Source of the DNA: Caulobacter sp.
GTDB lineage: Bacteria > Pseudomonadota > Alphaproteobacteria > Caulobacterales > Caulobacteraceae
Reading direction: 5' to 3'
Length of the DNA: 40,056 nt
Assembly: GCA_028291055.1 (NCBI GenBank)
Contig: JAQGIP010000148.1
Coordinates: 1 to 40,056 of the forward strand
Below are positions 18,640 to 26,358 of this stretch, piece after piece (within the stretch, counting starts at the first letter, position 1; every line of letters starts with the position of its first letter). A model generated the notes under the pieces. It made no database searches and was not told the DNA's origin. It was given only the letters and a program-made list of their open reading frames with translations. The position numbers and the translations under genes are program-made.

Positions 18640-18668
18640 AAAAACAACGCCCCCGGCGGGCGGGGGCG
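18640..18668 (-). terminator. Intrinsic terminator or attenuator before mnmG
   Basis: Read on the minus strand, a 7-bp GC stem (CGCCCCC / GGGGGCG, 7-base loop) is followed by TTGTTTTT. It would end transcription from mnmE. Because the T-run stops 12 bases before the mnmG start, either mnmG has a promoter overlapping the hairpin or the hairpin acts as an attenuator in its leader. Confidence 0.75.
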
Positions 18669-18772
18669 ACGGGGTCTTCTATAGCGCATGGCGGAGCGAG
18701 AGTGAACGGGCGGCGCGCCCACCCCACGAGGTTGTGTGGCACTACTTCTGGGTGCGGCGGTATGACCTATTT

Positions 18773-18788
18773 TGTTTCACGTGGAACA
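18773..18788. promoter_or_regulatory. parS: parS site 1 (ParB nucleation)
   Basis: TGTTTCACGTGGAACA matches the bacterial parS palindrome with one T/C asymmetry between arms. It lies in the mnmE-mnmG gap, in the same cluster as parA and parB. Confidence 0.93.
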
Positions 18789-18819
18789 CCGCGAGTATGG
18801 CTGGTCTGACCTACGGCTA

Positions 18820-18835
18820 TGTTTCACGTGAAACA
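18820..18835. promoter_or_regulatory. parS: parS site 2 (ParB nucleation)
   Basis: TGTTTCACGTGAAACA is a perfect 16-bp palindrome identical to the canonical chromosomal parS. It lies 47 bp from site 1 (start to start) and 6 bp beyond the mnmE stop codon. Confidence 0.98.
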
Positions 18836-18841
18836 TTCGGC

Positions 18842-20176
18842 CTATTTGCCAATGCAGAAGGTCGAGAACACCCGGTCCAGCACATCTTCGGCATCGATGC
18901 GGCCGGTCACCCGGGCCAGGGCGCGGGCCGCCAGACGCACATCTTCCGCCGCCAACTCCACCTGATCCGCCTGCGCCAGGGCGCTGGCGACCCGTGAGCG
19001 CGCCTCGCGCAAACTCTCCGCGTGCCGCAGCCGCGTCGCCGCCGGAAACTCGGCGCCGGACAGGGCGGCCACCACGCGGCGCTCCAGGGCCGCGCGCAGG
19101 ACCGCCCCTTCGCCGAGCGCTGAAACCGCGAGGGTTTCAAGGCCTCTGGCCGCGCCGTTCGCCCGGGCGGCGCCGGCGTCAGCCGCTTCGGGCAGGTCCG
19201 CCTTGCTCAACACCAGCAAGTCGCCCGGATGGGCCAGGCTCTGGGCCCAGTGCCACGTGTCATCCGCCACGGAGCCGTCCACGATCCACAGGCGCAGGTC
19301 CGCGCCGTCGGCCCAGGCCCGCGCCCGGCGCACGCCCTCCGCCTCGATGGAGTCGGTCGCCTCGCGCACCCCGGCCGTATCGGCCAGCAGCGTCTTGTAG
19401 CCCGCCAGCACCATCGGCACCTCGATCACGTCGCGTGTGGTCCCGGGCGTCGCGGTGACGATGGCCGCATCGCGCCCGGCCAGGGCGTTCAGCAGCGAAC
19501 TCTTGCCGGCGTTGGGGGCGCCGATCAGGGCGATCCGGTAGCCCTCGCGCACCCGCCGCCCCCGCGCCTCGTCGGTCAGGGCGTCGTCCAGCTCGTCCAG
19601 CAACCGTTCAAGGCCCGGGCGGGCGCGGGCGGAGACATTCTCGGGCAGGTCTTCGTCGGGGAAATCGACCGCCGCTTCCAGCACGGCCAGGGCTTCCACC
19701 AGCGTCTCGCGCCAGGTGTCGTAGCGACGCGACAGGCCGCCTTCGAGCTGCGCCAGGGCCTGGCGCGCCTGGGCCGCCGTCTCCGCGTCCACCAGGTCGG
19801 CCACCGCCTCGGCCTGGGCCAGGTCCATGCGCCCGTTCTGGAAGGCCCGGCGGGTGAATTCCCCCGGCTCGGCCAGCCGCAGCCCCAGCCCCGCCAGCGC
19901 CTCGGTCACGGCCTCCACGATGGCCGGCCCGCCGTGCAGGTGGAACTCGGCGCTGTCCTCGCCGGTGAAGCTGGCCGGCCCCGGCATCCACAGCACCAGG
20001 GCGTCATCCAGCGCCAGGCCGCCGTGCCGCAGCCGCCGCAGGGAAGCGCGCCGCGCCGCCGGCAGTTTTCCCGCCATCGCCTCCACTGTTTCACGTGTGC
20101 GAGGCCCCGACAGACGCACCACGGCCACCGCCGCCCGGCCGGCGGCCGTGGCGGGGGCGAAGATCGTGTCGGTCAT
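18842..20176 (-). CDS. mnmE: tRNA modification GTPase MnmE
   Basis: A 444-residue GTPase (TrmE) that partners MnmG in wobble-uridine modification. The N-terminal folate-binding domain starts [19 protein letters not shown]. The helical domain is interrupted by a G domain with [15 protein letters not shown] (about 217-231), TPGTTRD and DTAG, and SKAD for guanine specificity. The C-terminus ends FCIGK with the essential Cys441. Length is normal. A weak half-match to parS (20087-20102) lies within the gene. It is separated from mnmG by the two parS sites and a terminator. Confidence 0.97.
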   Translation of the reverse strand: MTDTIFAPATAAGRAAVAVVRLSGPRTRETVEAMAGKLPAARRASLRRLRHGGLALDDALVLWMPGPASFTGEDSAEFHLHGGPAIVEAVTEALAGLGLRLAEPGEFTRRAFQNGRMDLAQAEAVADLVDAETAAQARQALAQLEGGLSRRYDTWRETLVEALAVLEAAVDFPDEDLPENVSARARPGLERLLDELDDALTDEARGRRVREGYRIALIGAPNAGKSSLLNALAGRDAAIVTATPGTTRDVIEVPMVLAGYKTLLADTAGVREATDSIEAEGVRRARAWADGADLRLWIVDGSVADDTWHWAQSLAHPGDLLVLSKADLPEAADAGAARANGAARGLETLAVSALGEGAVLRAALERRVVAALSGAEFPAATRLRHAESLREARSRVASALAQADQVELAAEDVRLAARALARVTGRIDAEDVLDRVFSTFCIGK

Positions 20177-20182
20177 CGTATT

Positions 20183-20216
20183 AGAGGGGGCATGGTATCA
20201 GAGGGGGCATGGGATC
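20183..20216. repeat. 17-bp tandem duplication
   Basis: AGAGGGGGCATGGTATC at 20183-20199 is followed directly by AGAGGGGGCATGGGATC, 16 of 17 identical. It spans the gap between the small gene and mnmE. The small gene's stop codon lies at its right edge, so the duplication sets the spacing between the two genes. Confidence 0.9.
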
Positions 20217-20475
20217 AGGTCTTGCCGCCGCCCGGACCGCCGCCCATGCCCGCACCGGCCGCGGCGGTCATCAGCTTGCGGAAATGTTCCTGGGCGCCCT
20301 GGCCGAAGGCCATCCAGTTCTTCATCAGCTCTTCGGGGGCCAGGGCCGCCATATTGGCGTCCATGCGCTTTTGCATCTCCGCCACCATGTGGTCGTTCAG
20401 CGTGCTGACGTCGGGCAGCCCCAGAAAGGTGCGCGCCTCGACCGGCGTGCATTCCACTTCCACCATCACCTTCAT
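20215..20475 (-). CDS. Small conserved protein, DUF6489-like
   Basis: An 86-residue soluble protein beginning KVMVEVECTPVEARTFLGLPDV, with amphipathic helices around NDHMVAEMQKRMDANMA and a Gly-rich tail (AGAGMGGGPGGGK). I associate it with DUF6489, a small family seen beside mnmE in Caulobacterales. The C-terminal half resembles the helical part of polyhydroxyalkanoate-granule (phasin-like) proteins only loosely. Its function is unknown. It lies 38 bp upstream of mnmE and is probably co-transcribed. Confidence 0.82.
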   Translation of the reverse strand: MKVMVEVECTPVEARTFLGLPDVSTLNDHMVAEMQKRMDANMAALAPEELMKNWMAFGQGAQEHFRKLMTAAAGAGMGGGPGGGKT

Positions 20476-20588
20476 CGCCGCATCCCTTGTCCGTGTGGCG
20501 ACAGTTATGACGCCAGCCGACGGGCGGTAGCAAGCCGCCGCCTTAAGGGCTAGGAACCCTGACGCGGCAAGGCATTGGAGAAAAGACC

Positions 20589-21284
20589 ATGGGCGAGACC
20601 ACCACCATCACCACCCCGGACGGCAGCTTCTCGGCCTATGTGGCCCGCCCCGTGGCCGACAAGGCGCCCGCCGTCGTCGTCATCCAGGAGATCTTCGGCG
20701 TGAACGCCGTGATGCGCGGCGTCGCCGACGAGCTGGCCGCCGCCGGCTTCCTGGCCATCTGTCCCGACCTGTTCTGGCGCATCGAGCCCGGCATCGACAT
20801 CACCGACCAGTCGGAAGCCGAATGGAAGCTGGCCTTCAGCTACTTCAACGCCTTCGACGTGGAGAAGGGCGTCTCCGACATCGCCGCCACCATCGACCAT
20901 ATCCGCGCCGATGCGGGCTCGACCGGCAAGGTCGGCGCCGTGGGCTTCTGCCTGGGCGGCCTGCTGGCCTTCCTTACCGCGACGCGCACCAGCGCCGACG
21001 CCTGCGTCGGCTACTACGGCGTCAACCTGCAGCAATACCTGGGCGAGACCGAGAAGCTGGCCCATCCGCTGATGCTGCATATCGCCGAGCAAGACGGCTT
21101 CACCCCGCCCGAAGCGCGCGACATGATCATCGCCGCCCTGAAGAACCACCCTCAGGTCACCCTGCACACCTACCCCGGCCGCGACCACGCCTTCGCGCGC
21201 AAGGGCGGCGAGCACTACGACGCCAAGGACGCCAACCTGGCCGAAGCCCGCACGGCGGCCTTCTTCAAAGCCAACCTGGCGTAG
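20589..21284 (+). CDS. Dienelactone hydrolase family protein
   Basis: A 231-residue alpha/beta hydrolase of the dienelactone hydrolase family (carboxymethylenebutenolidase type). The likely catalytic triad is Cys121 in GFCLGG, Asp169 in EQDGF and His200 in GRDHAFAR. The N-terminal IQEIFGVN block, with the family glutamate, is intact. GGAGAAAAG sits upstream of the ATG. There is no catechol-degradation gene nearby, so the natural substrate is open; such stand-alone copies often hydrolyse other esters or lactones. The quinone oxidoreductase follows at 75 bp. Confidence 0.92.
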   Translation: MGETTTITTPDGSFSAYVARPVADKAPAVVVIQEIFGVNAVMRGVADELAAAGFLAICPDLFWRIEPGIDITDQSEAEWKLAFSYFNAFDVEKGVSDIAATIDHIRADAGSTGKVGAVGFCLGGLLAFLTATRTSADACVGYYGVNLQQYLGETEKLAHPLMLHIAEQDGFTPPEARDMIIAALKNHPQVTLHTYPGRDHAFARKGGEHYDAKDANLAEARTAAFFKANLA

Positions 21285-21359
21285 GATTGCCCAAGCGCGA
21301 CAGGCGGAAGTGGACACCGGTTCCGCCGCCGGTCGCGCGTCTTGCTTAGGAGTCTACCC

Positions 21360-22331
21360 ATGCTCGCCATCCAGGCTGTCCGCACCGGCGGGCCCGAGGT
21401 TCTCGAAGCCGTCGACCTGCCCGTCCCCACCCCGGGCCCCGGCCAGATCCTGATCCGCCACGAGGCCATCGGCCTGAACTTCATCGACACCTATTTCCGC
21501 TCCGGCCTCTACCCGGCCAGGCTGCCCGCCGTGCTCGGCATGGAGGGGGCCGGCGTCGTCGAGGCGGTGGGGGAGGGGGTCACCCGCTTTGCGGCCGGCG
21601 ACCGCGCCGCCTACGGCAACGGCCCCCTGGGCGCCTATGCCGAGTTCCACGTGGTGTCGGCCGAGCGCGCCGTGAAGCTGCCCGACGGCATCGACAGCCG
21701 CACGGCCGCCGCCGCCATGCTGAAGGGCATGACCGCCGAATTCCTGATCCGCCGCTGCGCCCCCGTGCGCCGGGGCTCCACCATCCTGGTCCACGCCGCC
21801 GCCGGCGGGGTCGGCCTGATCCTCTGCCAATGGGCCAAGGCGTTGGGCGCGCGGGTCATCGGCACGGTCGGCAGCCAGGACAAGGCCGAGCTGGCCCGCG
21901 CCAACGGCTGCGACGCGGTCATCCTCTACCGCGACGAGGACGTCGCCGCCCGGGTGAAGGACCTCACCGACGGCAAGGGCGTGAACATCGTCTTCGACGG
22001 CGTCGGCAAGGACACCTTCGAGGCCAGCGTCGCCAGCCTGCGCCGGCGCGGCATCATGGTCAGCTACGGCAACGCGTCGGGCCCCGCGCCCGCGGTCCTG
22101 CCCGCGCGCCTGCAACAGGGCGGCTCGCTGTTCCTGACCCGCCCGACCCTCATGGACTACATCACCACGCTCGAGGAGCTGGACGACAGCGCCACCGCCC
22201 TGTTCCGCGCCATCGCCGCCGGCCAGGTCAAGATCGCCATCGGCCAGGAATTCCCCCTCGCCGAAGCCCGCGCCGCCCACGAAGCGCTCGAAGCCCGCCA
22301 GACCACCGGCGCAACCCTGCTGATCCCCTAG
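21360..22331 (+). CDS. Zinc-free quinone oxidoreductase (Qor type)
   Basis: A 323-residue medium-chain dehydrogenase/reductase of the NADPH:quinone oxidoreductase group. The N-terminal GroES-like domain has GLNFIDTYFRSGLYP and GMEGAGVVEAVG. The Rossmann domain has the nucleotide-binding AAAGGVGLILCQWAKALGA run in the middle. The zinc-ligand cysteines of alcohol dehydrogenases are absent, as in Qor. TTAGGAG 10 bases before the ATG at 21360 decides this start over an ATG six codons earlier. It is probably transcribed with the hydrolase upstream. Confidence 0.92.
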   Translation: MLAIQAVRTGGPEVLEAVDLPVPTPGPGQILIRHEAIGLNFIDTYFRSGLYPARLPAVLGMEGAGVVEAVGEGVTRFAAGDRAAYGNGPLGAYAEFHVVSAERAVKLPDGIDSRTAAAAMLKGMTAEFLIRRCAPVRRGSTILVHAAAGGVGLILCQWAKALGARVIGTVGSQDKAELARANGCDAVILYRDEDVAARVKDLTDGKGVNIVFDGVGKDTFEASVASLRRRGIMVSYGNASGPAPAVLPARLQQGGSLFLTRPTLMDYITTLEELDDSATALFRAIAAGQVKIAIGQEFPLAEARAAHEALEARQTTGATLLIP

Positions 22332-22365
22332 GGAATGCGGCTCCAACTCGGGAGCCGCCCGATCG

Positions 22366-22842
22366 TCACGCCTCCGGTGGCGTATCCGGCGCGCCACCAA
22401 CGTTGGTCACGATGGCGTCGGTCCCAGCGCCCTGCACCCGCTGCATGCGGCTCGCGGCCAGTTTTGAGAATCGGCCATCCGGGAAGCGGAGCAGATACTC
22501 CTCCAGATGATCGAGATCGTTCTTGTCGCTGATCTTGTCCCAAAACGCCGTGTCGTGATCGTCCATCGTCATACCGGCGACCGGCGTCGCCACGGGCGCA
22601 TGGGTGGTGGGCGCGTTGTTCTGAACGGTATTGACGATCACGGTCTGGGCGCCGCGCCCGGAGGGGTTGGACAGGGACCAGATAAACGAGACGACCCAGC
22701 CCAGCACGCTCCAGCCCAGCAAGATGTTCAGCGCCGCGATGGCCGGCGCGTCCTTATGCTTGCGCATGAACGCGATGATCGTCGGGATCAGATAGCACCC
22801 CAAGAGAAGGATGAAGCCAAAAAGGCCAGCGGCTGAATCCAT
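22366..22842 (-). CDS. Superinfection-immunity-like membrane protein
   Basis: A 158-residue membrane protein. The N-terminal part (about 6-57) has two transmembrane helices with the pattern YLIPTIIAFMR, then AALNILLGWSVLGWVVSFIW. I recognise this as the Imm superinfection-immunity domain, named after phage T4 Imm. The linker is polar. The C-terminal piece (about 100-135) has FWDKI and LEEYLLRFPDGRFSKLA, like repeats often attached to bacterial caspase-like or TPR proteins. The ATG at 22842 has AGGA close before it. A weak promoter (TTGCAT/TAGATA, 18-bp gap; 23048 to 23019) lies upstream. Many chromosomal copies of this domain have no link with phage, so its role is uncertain. Confidence 0.82.
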   Translation of the reverse strand: MDSAAGLFGFILLLGCYLIPTIIAFMRKHKDAPAIAALNILLGWSVLGWVVSFIWSLSNPSGRGAQTVIVNTVQNNAPTTHAPVATPVAGMTMDDHDTAFWDKISDKNDLDHLEEYLLRFPDGRFSKLAASRMQRVQGAGTDAIVTNVGGAPDTPPEA

Positions 22843-23111
22843 AGTCCTAGTCCCCCAACGAATTGACAAAAGGACGGCCAGCGAGCGCGAGCACGCAAGC
22901 CATCCACCGAAAGAACAAAGTTGAACCGTCGCACCGCTCGGCGGCTAGACGGGCGCCCAAACGAGCGCAGCCCCAATGCTGCCGCCTCAGCGTTTCCACG
23001 GCGTCAGCAACACGCTGTTATCTAAAACGACAACGGATGCGCATGCAACCATGCGTCGCCTCTCCCCGGCGGCCTCAACAGAAACTAGTGGGGGCCGACA
23101 CCTCCGGGGCA

Positions 23112-23897
23112 CTACCGTGTCCCGACGACCTGCGTGACGCGCGGCAGGCTCATCATCACCGTCGCGTCGTTGCCCGCCACCTTCAGATCCGCCACATCGG
23201 CCACGATCTGCTCCGCCGTGGCGATCCCGCCCTCCACCAAGGCCGGCGCGATCGCCGCCAGCGTCAGGTGCGCCATCTGCTTCACCGGCCCGCTCAGCCC
23301 CGCCGGCTGAACCACCCGCGCCTCGATGTCCGCAAACCCCGCCGCCCGCAGCAGCCCCGGCAGCTTCGGCCCGATGTCCGCATCCGCGCCGCGCTTGCAC
23401 GCCGCCTTGCGGTACCAGACCACATAGCGGTCGAAGCTCGCCCTCGGCGGCCAGCACAGATGGGCGGCGAACTCCACATCCTCCACCACCAGCCGCCCGC
23501 CCGGCTTCAAACGCTCCCGGCACGCCGCCAGCACCGCCGCCGGGTCCGTCACGTGGGACAGCAGGAACCGCGCATAGACGACGTCAAAATCAATCCCCAG
23601 ATCAACTGCCCGCTCGGCGGCCATCCTCTCGAAGCGCAATCCCGGCGCATCGCGACGCGCCGCCGCCAGCTTGGTTTCGTCCAGGTCGATGCCCACGACG
23701 CTCGCCCCGGGGCCCGCGCGGCGCGCCAGCTCCCGCGTCACCTCGCCCGCCCCACAGCCCACATCCAGCACCGATGCTCCACGTGGAACAATCACCCGGT
23801 CCAGCAAGGCGCCCGTGGCCTCGGCCATCACCTCCGACAGCACCGACAGCCGCGCACGGCCCGTCTCGCCGCCCTCGATGATGTAGCTCGATGACAT
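23112..23897 (-). CDS. Class I SAM-dependent methyltransferase
   Basis: A 261-residue methyltransferase with the SAM-binding motif I VLDVGCGAGEVT (about 40-51), an acidic residue ending the second strand (GIDLDE) and post-II region DVVYARFLLSHVTDP. The substrate cannot be inferred; it resembles the UbiE/small-molecule type. A parS-like palindrome lies inside the coding region (23775-23790). Its start is 39 bp beyond the rho terminator. Confidence 0.88.
   Translation of the reverse strand: MSSSYIIEGGETGRARLSVLSEVMAEATGALLDRVIVPRGASVLDVGCGAGEVTRELARRAGPGASVVGIDLDETKLAAARRDAPGLRFERMAAERAVDLGIDFDVVYARFLLSHVTDPAAVLAACRERLKPGGRLVVEDVEFAAHLCWPPRASFDRYVVWYRKAACKRGADADIGPKLPGLLRAAGFADIEARVVQPAGLSGPVKQMAHLTLAAIAPALVEGGIATAEQIVADVADLKVAGNDATVMMSLPRVTQVVGTR
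23775..23790. promoter_or_regulatory. parS: parS site 3, inside methyltransferase gene
   Basis: TGCTCCACGTGGAACA differs by one base from the palindrome TGTTCCACGTGGAACA, a known parS variant. It lies 5 kb closer to the origin than sites 1 and 2, about midway to it. Codon constraints of the methyltransferase do not require this palindrome. Confidence 0.8.
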
Positions 23898-23935
23898 AGT
23901 CGCCCCCCGGTCGCCTACCCTGGGGGTCCGAATAC

Positions 23936-23970
23936 GAAAAAGCCACCGCCCGGTTTCCCCGGCGGTGGCT
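23936..23970 (-). terminator. Intrinsic terminator of rho
   Basis: A perfect 10-bp stem (AGCCACCGCC with GGCGGTGGCT, 10-base loop; 23941-23970) is followed on the minus strand by a run of T from 23941 to 23937. It lies 28 bp beyond the rho stop codon. Confidence 0.93.
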
Positions 23971-23997
23971 CTCGGATCGTCGCGGCGGCTGGGCCGT

Positions 23998-25407
23998 CTA
24001 GGTGTTCATCGACTGGAAGAAGTCGGCGTTGTTCTTCGACTGGCGCAGCTTTTCGAGCAGGAACTCGATGGCGTCGGACGCGCCCATGGGGTTGAGAATG
24101 CGGCGCAGCACATAGGTCTTCTGCAGCTGGTCCTTCGGGGTGATCAGCTCTTCCTTCCGCGTGCCGGACTTCAGCACGTCGATGGCCGGGAAGATGCGCA
24201 TGTCAGCCACTATCCGATCGAGAATGATTTCGCTGTTACCCGTGCCCTTGAACTCTTCGAAGATGACTTCGTCCATCCGGCTGCCGGTATCGATCAGGGC
24301 CGTGGCGATGATCGACAGCGAGCCGCCTTCCTCGATATTCCGCGCCGCGCCGAAGAAGCGCTTCGGACGCTGCAGGGCGTTGGCGTCGACACCGCCGGTC
24401 AGCACCTTGCCGGACGACGGCACGACGGTGTTGTAGGCGCGGCCCAGGCGGGTCACGGAGTCCAGCAGGATGACCACGTCGCGCTTGTGCTCGACCAGGC
24501 GCTTGGCCTTTTCGATGACCATCTCGGCCACCTGCACGTGGCGGGTCGCGGGCTCGTCGAAGGTGGAGGCGATGACCTCCCCCTTCACGGTGCGCTGCAT
24601 GTCGGTGACTTCTTCCGGCCGCTCGTCGATCAGCAGCACGATCAGATAGCACTCGGGGTGGTTGGTCTCGATCGACTTGGCGATGTTTTGCAGCATCACC
24701 GTCTTGCCCACCCGCGGCGGGGCGACGATCAGGCAGCGCTGGCCCTTGCCGAGCGGCGCCACGATATCGATCACCCGGCCCGAGCGGTCCTTGATGGTCG
24801 GATCGGGCAGCTCCATCGACAGGCGCTCGTCGGGATAGAGCGGCGTCAGGTTGTCGAAGTGGACCTTGTGGCGGACGTTCTCGGGGTTTTCGAAGTTGAT
24901 CAGGCTGACGGTGACCAGGGCGAAATAGCGCTCGCCGTCACGTGGAGCGCGGATCTGGCCGTCCACGGAATCGCCCGTGCGCAGGCCGAAGCGGCGGATC
25001 TGGCTGGGCGAGACATAGATGTCGTCGGGGCCGGGCAGATAGTTGGCTTCCGGAGAGCGCAGGAAGCCGAAGCCGTCGGGCATCACCTCCATGGTGCCCG
25101 AGCCGGAGATCTCGATCCCCTCCTCCGCCAGCGTCTTCAGGATCGCGAACATCATATCCTGCTTGCGCATGGAGTTGGCGTTCTCGACCTCCATCTGCTC
25201 GGCCAGGGCCAGCAGGTCGGCGGGGGCCTTTTCCTTCAGTTCCTGAAGGCTCATCCGCGTGACGCCCAGGGCGGCCACGGCGGCGGTCAGTTCGGCGCCG
25301 TCCTCGGCGTCCAGAGCGGCTTCAGCCGCATCCGCCGCGGCCTCTTCGGCGGTGGCCTGGTGGGCGGTGGTATCGATTTCCGGCTCGGAGCCGTGTTCGT
25401 CGGACAT
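23998..25407 (-). CDS. rho: Transcription termination factor Rho
   Basis: A 469-residue hexameric RNA helicase that ends transcription. The N-terminus has an acidic Ala/Glu-rich extension (about 1-45), common in alphaproteobacteria. The Rho N domain begins [15 protein letters not shown], followed by the cold-shock RNA-binding domain [22 protein letters not shown]. The ATPase has Walker [10 protein letters not shown] and Walker [15 protein letters not shown], with the Q- and R-loops complete. The rest of the 5' region (25408-25664) shows no Shine-Dalgarno; the start is preceded by an AT-rich stretch. It lies downstream of hemJ with repeat copy 4 between. Confidence 0.98.
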   Translation of the reverse strand: MSDEHGSEPEIDTTAHQATAEEAAADAAEAALDAEDGAELTAAVAALGVTRMSLQELKEKAPADLLALAEQMEVENANSMRKQDMMFAILKTLAEEGIEISGSGTMEVMPDGFGFLRSPEANYLPGPDDIYVSPSQIRRFGLRTGDSVDGQIRAPRDGERYFALVTVSLINFENPENVRHKVHFDNLTPLYPDERLSMELPDPTIKDRSGRVIDIVAPLGKGQRCLIVAPPRVGKTVMLQNIAKSIETNHPECYLIVLLIDERPEEVTDMQRTVKGEVIASTFDEPATRHVQVAEMVIEKAKRLVEHKRDVVILLDSVTRLGRAYNTVVPSSGKVLTGGVDANALQRPKRFFGAARNIEEGGSLSIIATALIDTGSRMDEVIFEEFKGTGNSEIILDRIVADMRIFPAIDVLKSGTRKEELITPKDQLQKTYVLRRILNPMGASDAIEFLLEKLRQSKNNADFFQSMNT

Positions 25408-25664
25408 AAAATATACTCGTGATGCGGGTCGCCGCCGATAGGGCTGGCCCGGTTTGAAACTTGTGCTTCGGCCTCGGGCCTTCGGCGATGATGCGCGGCC
25501 TCGAAGGCTGCGCGGGTTTAGTCGGGGATCGAACCTTTGATAGTCGGCGCTCCAGGACGGTGCGCGGTTCGAGAGGAGAGGGGTCGGCGGAGGCAGGCCT
25601 CACGCTTCGAGGGCAGCAGGACCACAGGTCGGGGTGCGGGTCAAGGTCATCAACGCCGCGCCCG
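25408..25664. other. Upstream region of rho, no gene seen
   Basis: No coding frame in this stretch looks real. Just before rho the sequence turns AT-rich (TATATTTT). GC-rich inverted segments around 25465-25515 could fold in a rho leader. Rho genes are commonly autoregulated through their leader, but I see no specific element that proves it here. Confidence 0.4.
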
Positions 25665-25876
25665 CCTCCCCAGGGCTGCCCAAGCAGCCCGTCCGGGGAG
25701 GTGCGCCGAAGGCGGGGAGGGGTTTACCGAGTCAGGGGGTGGGCGTGTTCTGGCGCCCGGGCCGATGCCGTCACCAACCCCAGCGCCACGACGCGAATAG
25801 TCGTCGGAGTCGGTAAACCCCTCCGGCCGTTCCGGCCACCTCCCCAACCGGCTCGCTGCAGGCTCGCCTGGGGAGG
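25665..25876. repeat. Nested inverted repeat, copy 4
   Basis: A complete 212 bp copy in the same orientation as copies 2 and 3. Terminal hairpins lie at 25665-25701 and about 25840-25876. Both inner arms have GAGTC. It ends 8 bp from the hemJ stop codon and lies between hemJ and rho, both leftward. Confidence 0.95.
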
Positions 25877-25884
25877 ACCCGCGT

Positions 25885-26358
25885 TTATTTCGCGCCCCAC
25901 TCCAGCGTCACGGCCAGGACCATGACCACGGCGGCGATGAAGGGGAGTTCGTTGGTCATCTTCCAGAAGCGGGAGGAGCGCTGGTTGGTCCCGGCTTCGA
26001 AGCGTTTGCGGGCGCCCGCCAGGAAGCCATGCCAGCCGGCCAGAAAGACCACACCCACCAACTTGGTGGCCATCCAGGGCTCTTTCAAGAAGCCCCAGCC
26101 GGCGGCGCGGGTATGGGCGTCGATCCAGATCAGGGTGAAGCCGAACAGGAAGGCCGCCGTCATGGCCGGGTTCATGATGATACCCAGCAGCTTGGCCTCC
26201 ATCGTCTTGAAGGTCGTGTCCATCTCCGAGCCCGGCGTGGCGTTGGCATGGTAGGCGAACAGGCGCGGCAGATACATCAGGCCCGCCATCCAGGCGATCA
26301 CCGCGATGATGTGCAGGGCGCGCACCAGATTGTAGTGGCCGACCAGCCAGTCGCTCAT
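25885..26358 (-). CDS. hemJ: Protoporphyrinogen IX oxidase HemJ
   Basis: A 157-residue inner-membrane protein of the HemJ (UPF0093) family. It oxidises protoporphyrinogen IX to protoporphyrin IX, the step before ferrochelatase. Four hydrophobic helices are visible. The conserved histidine is in LVRALHIIAVIAWMAGLMYLPR, and the second conserved pair lies around KLVGVVFLAGWH. Its start overlaps the hemH stop by ATGA, so the three haem genes hemE, hemH and hemJ form one leftward operon. Adjacent motif text is given in short form. Confidence 0.93.
   Translation of the reverse strand: MSDWLVGHYNLVRALHIIAVIAWMAGLMYLPRLFAYHANATPGSEMDTTFKTMEAKLLGIIMNPAMTAAFLFGFTLIWIDAHTRAAGWGFLKEPWMATKLVGVVFLAGWHGFLAGARKRFEAGTNQRSSRFWKMTNELPFIAAVVMVLAVTLEWGAK

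Noticed and set aside
20087..20102. parS-like TGTTTCACGTG inside mnmE
   Set aside because: Only the left half and core match; the right half diverges, so it is not called a site.
21645..21660. TTCCACGTGG in the quinone oxidoreductase gene
   Set aside because: CACGTG core with one good arm only; the right arm does not match the parS consensus. Other CACGTG cores (near 9321, 19255, 23546, 24534, 24927) are weaker still.
25523..25534. T-loop-like sequence, minus strand GGTTCGATCCCC
   Set aside because: The flanking bases do not form a T-stem and no acceptor, D or anticodon arms fit around it, so no tRNA gene is called.
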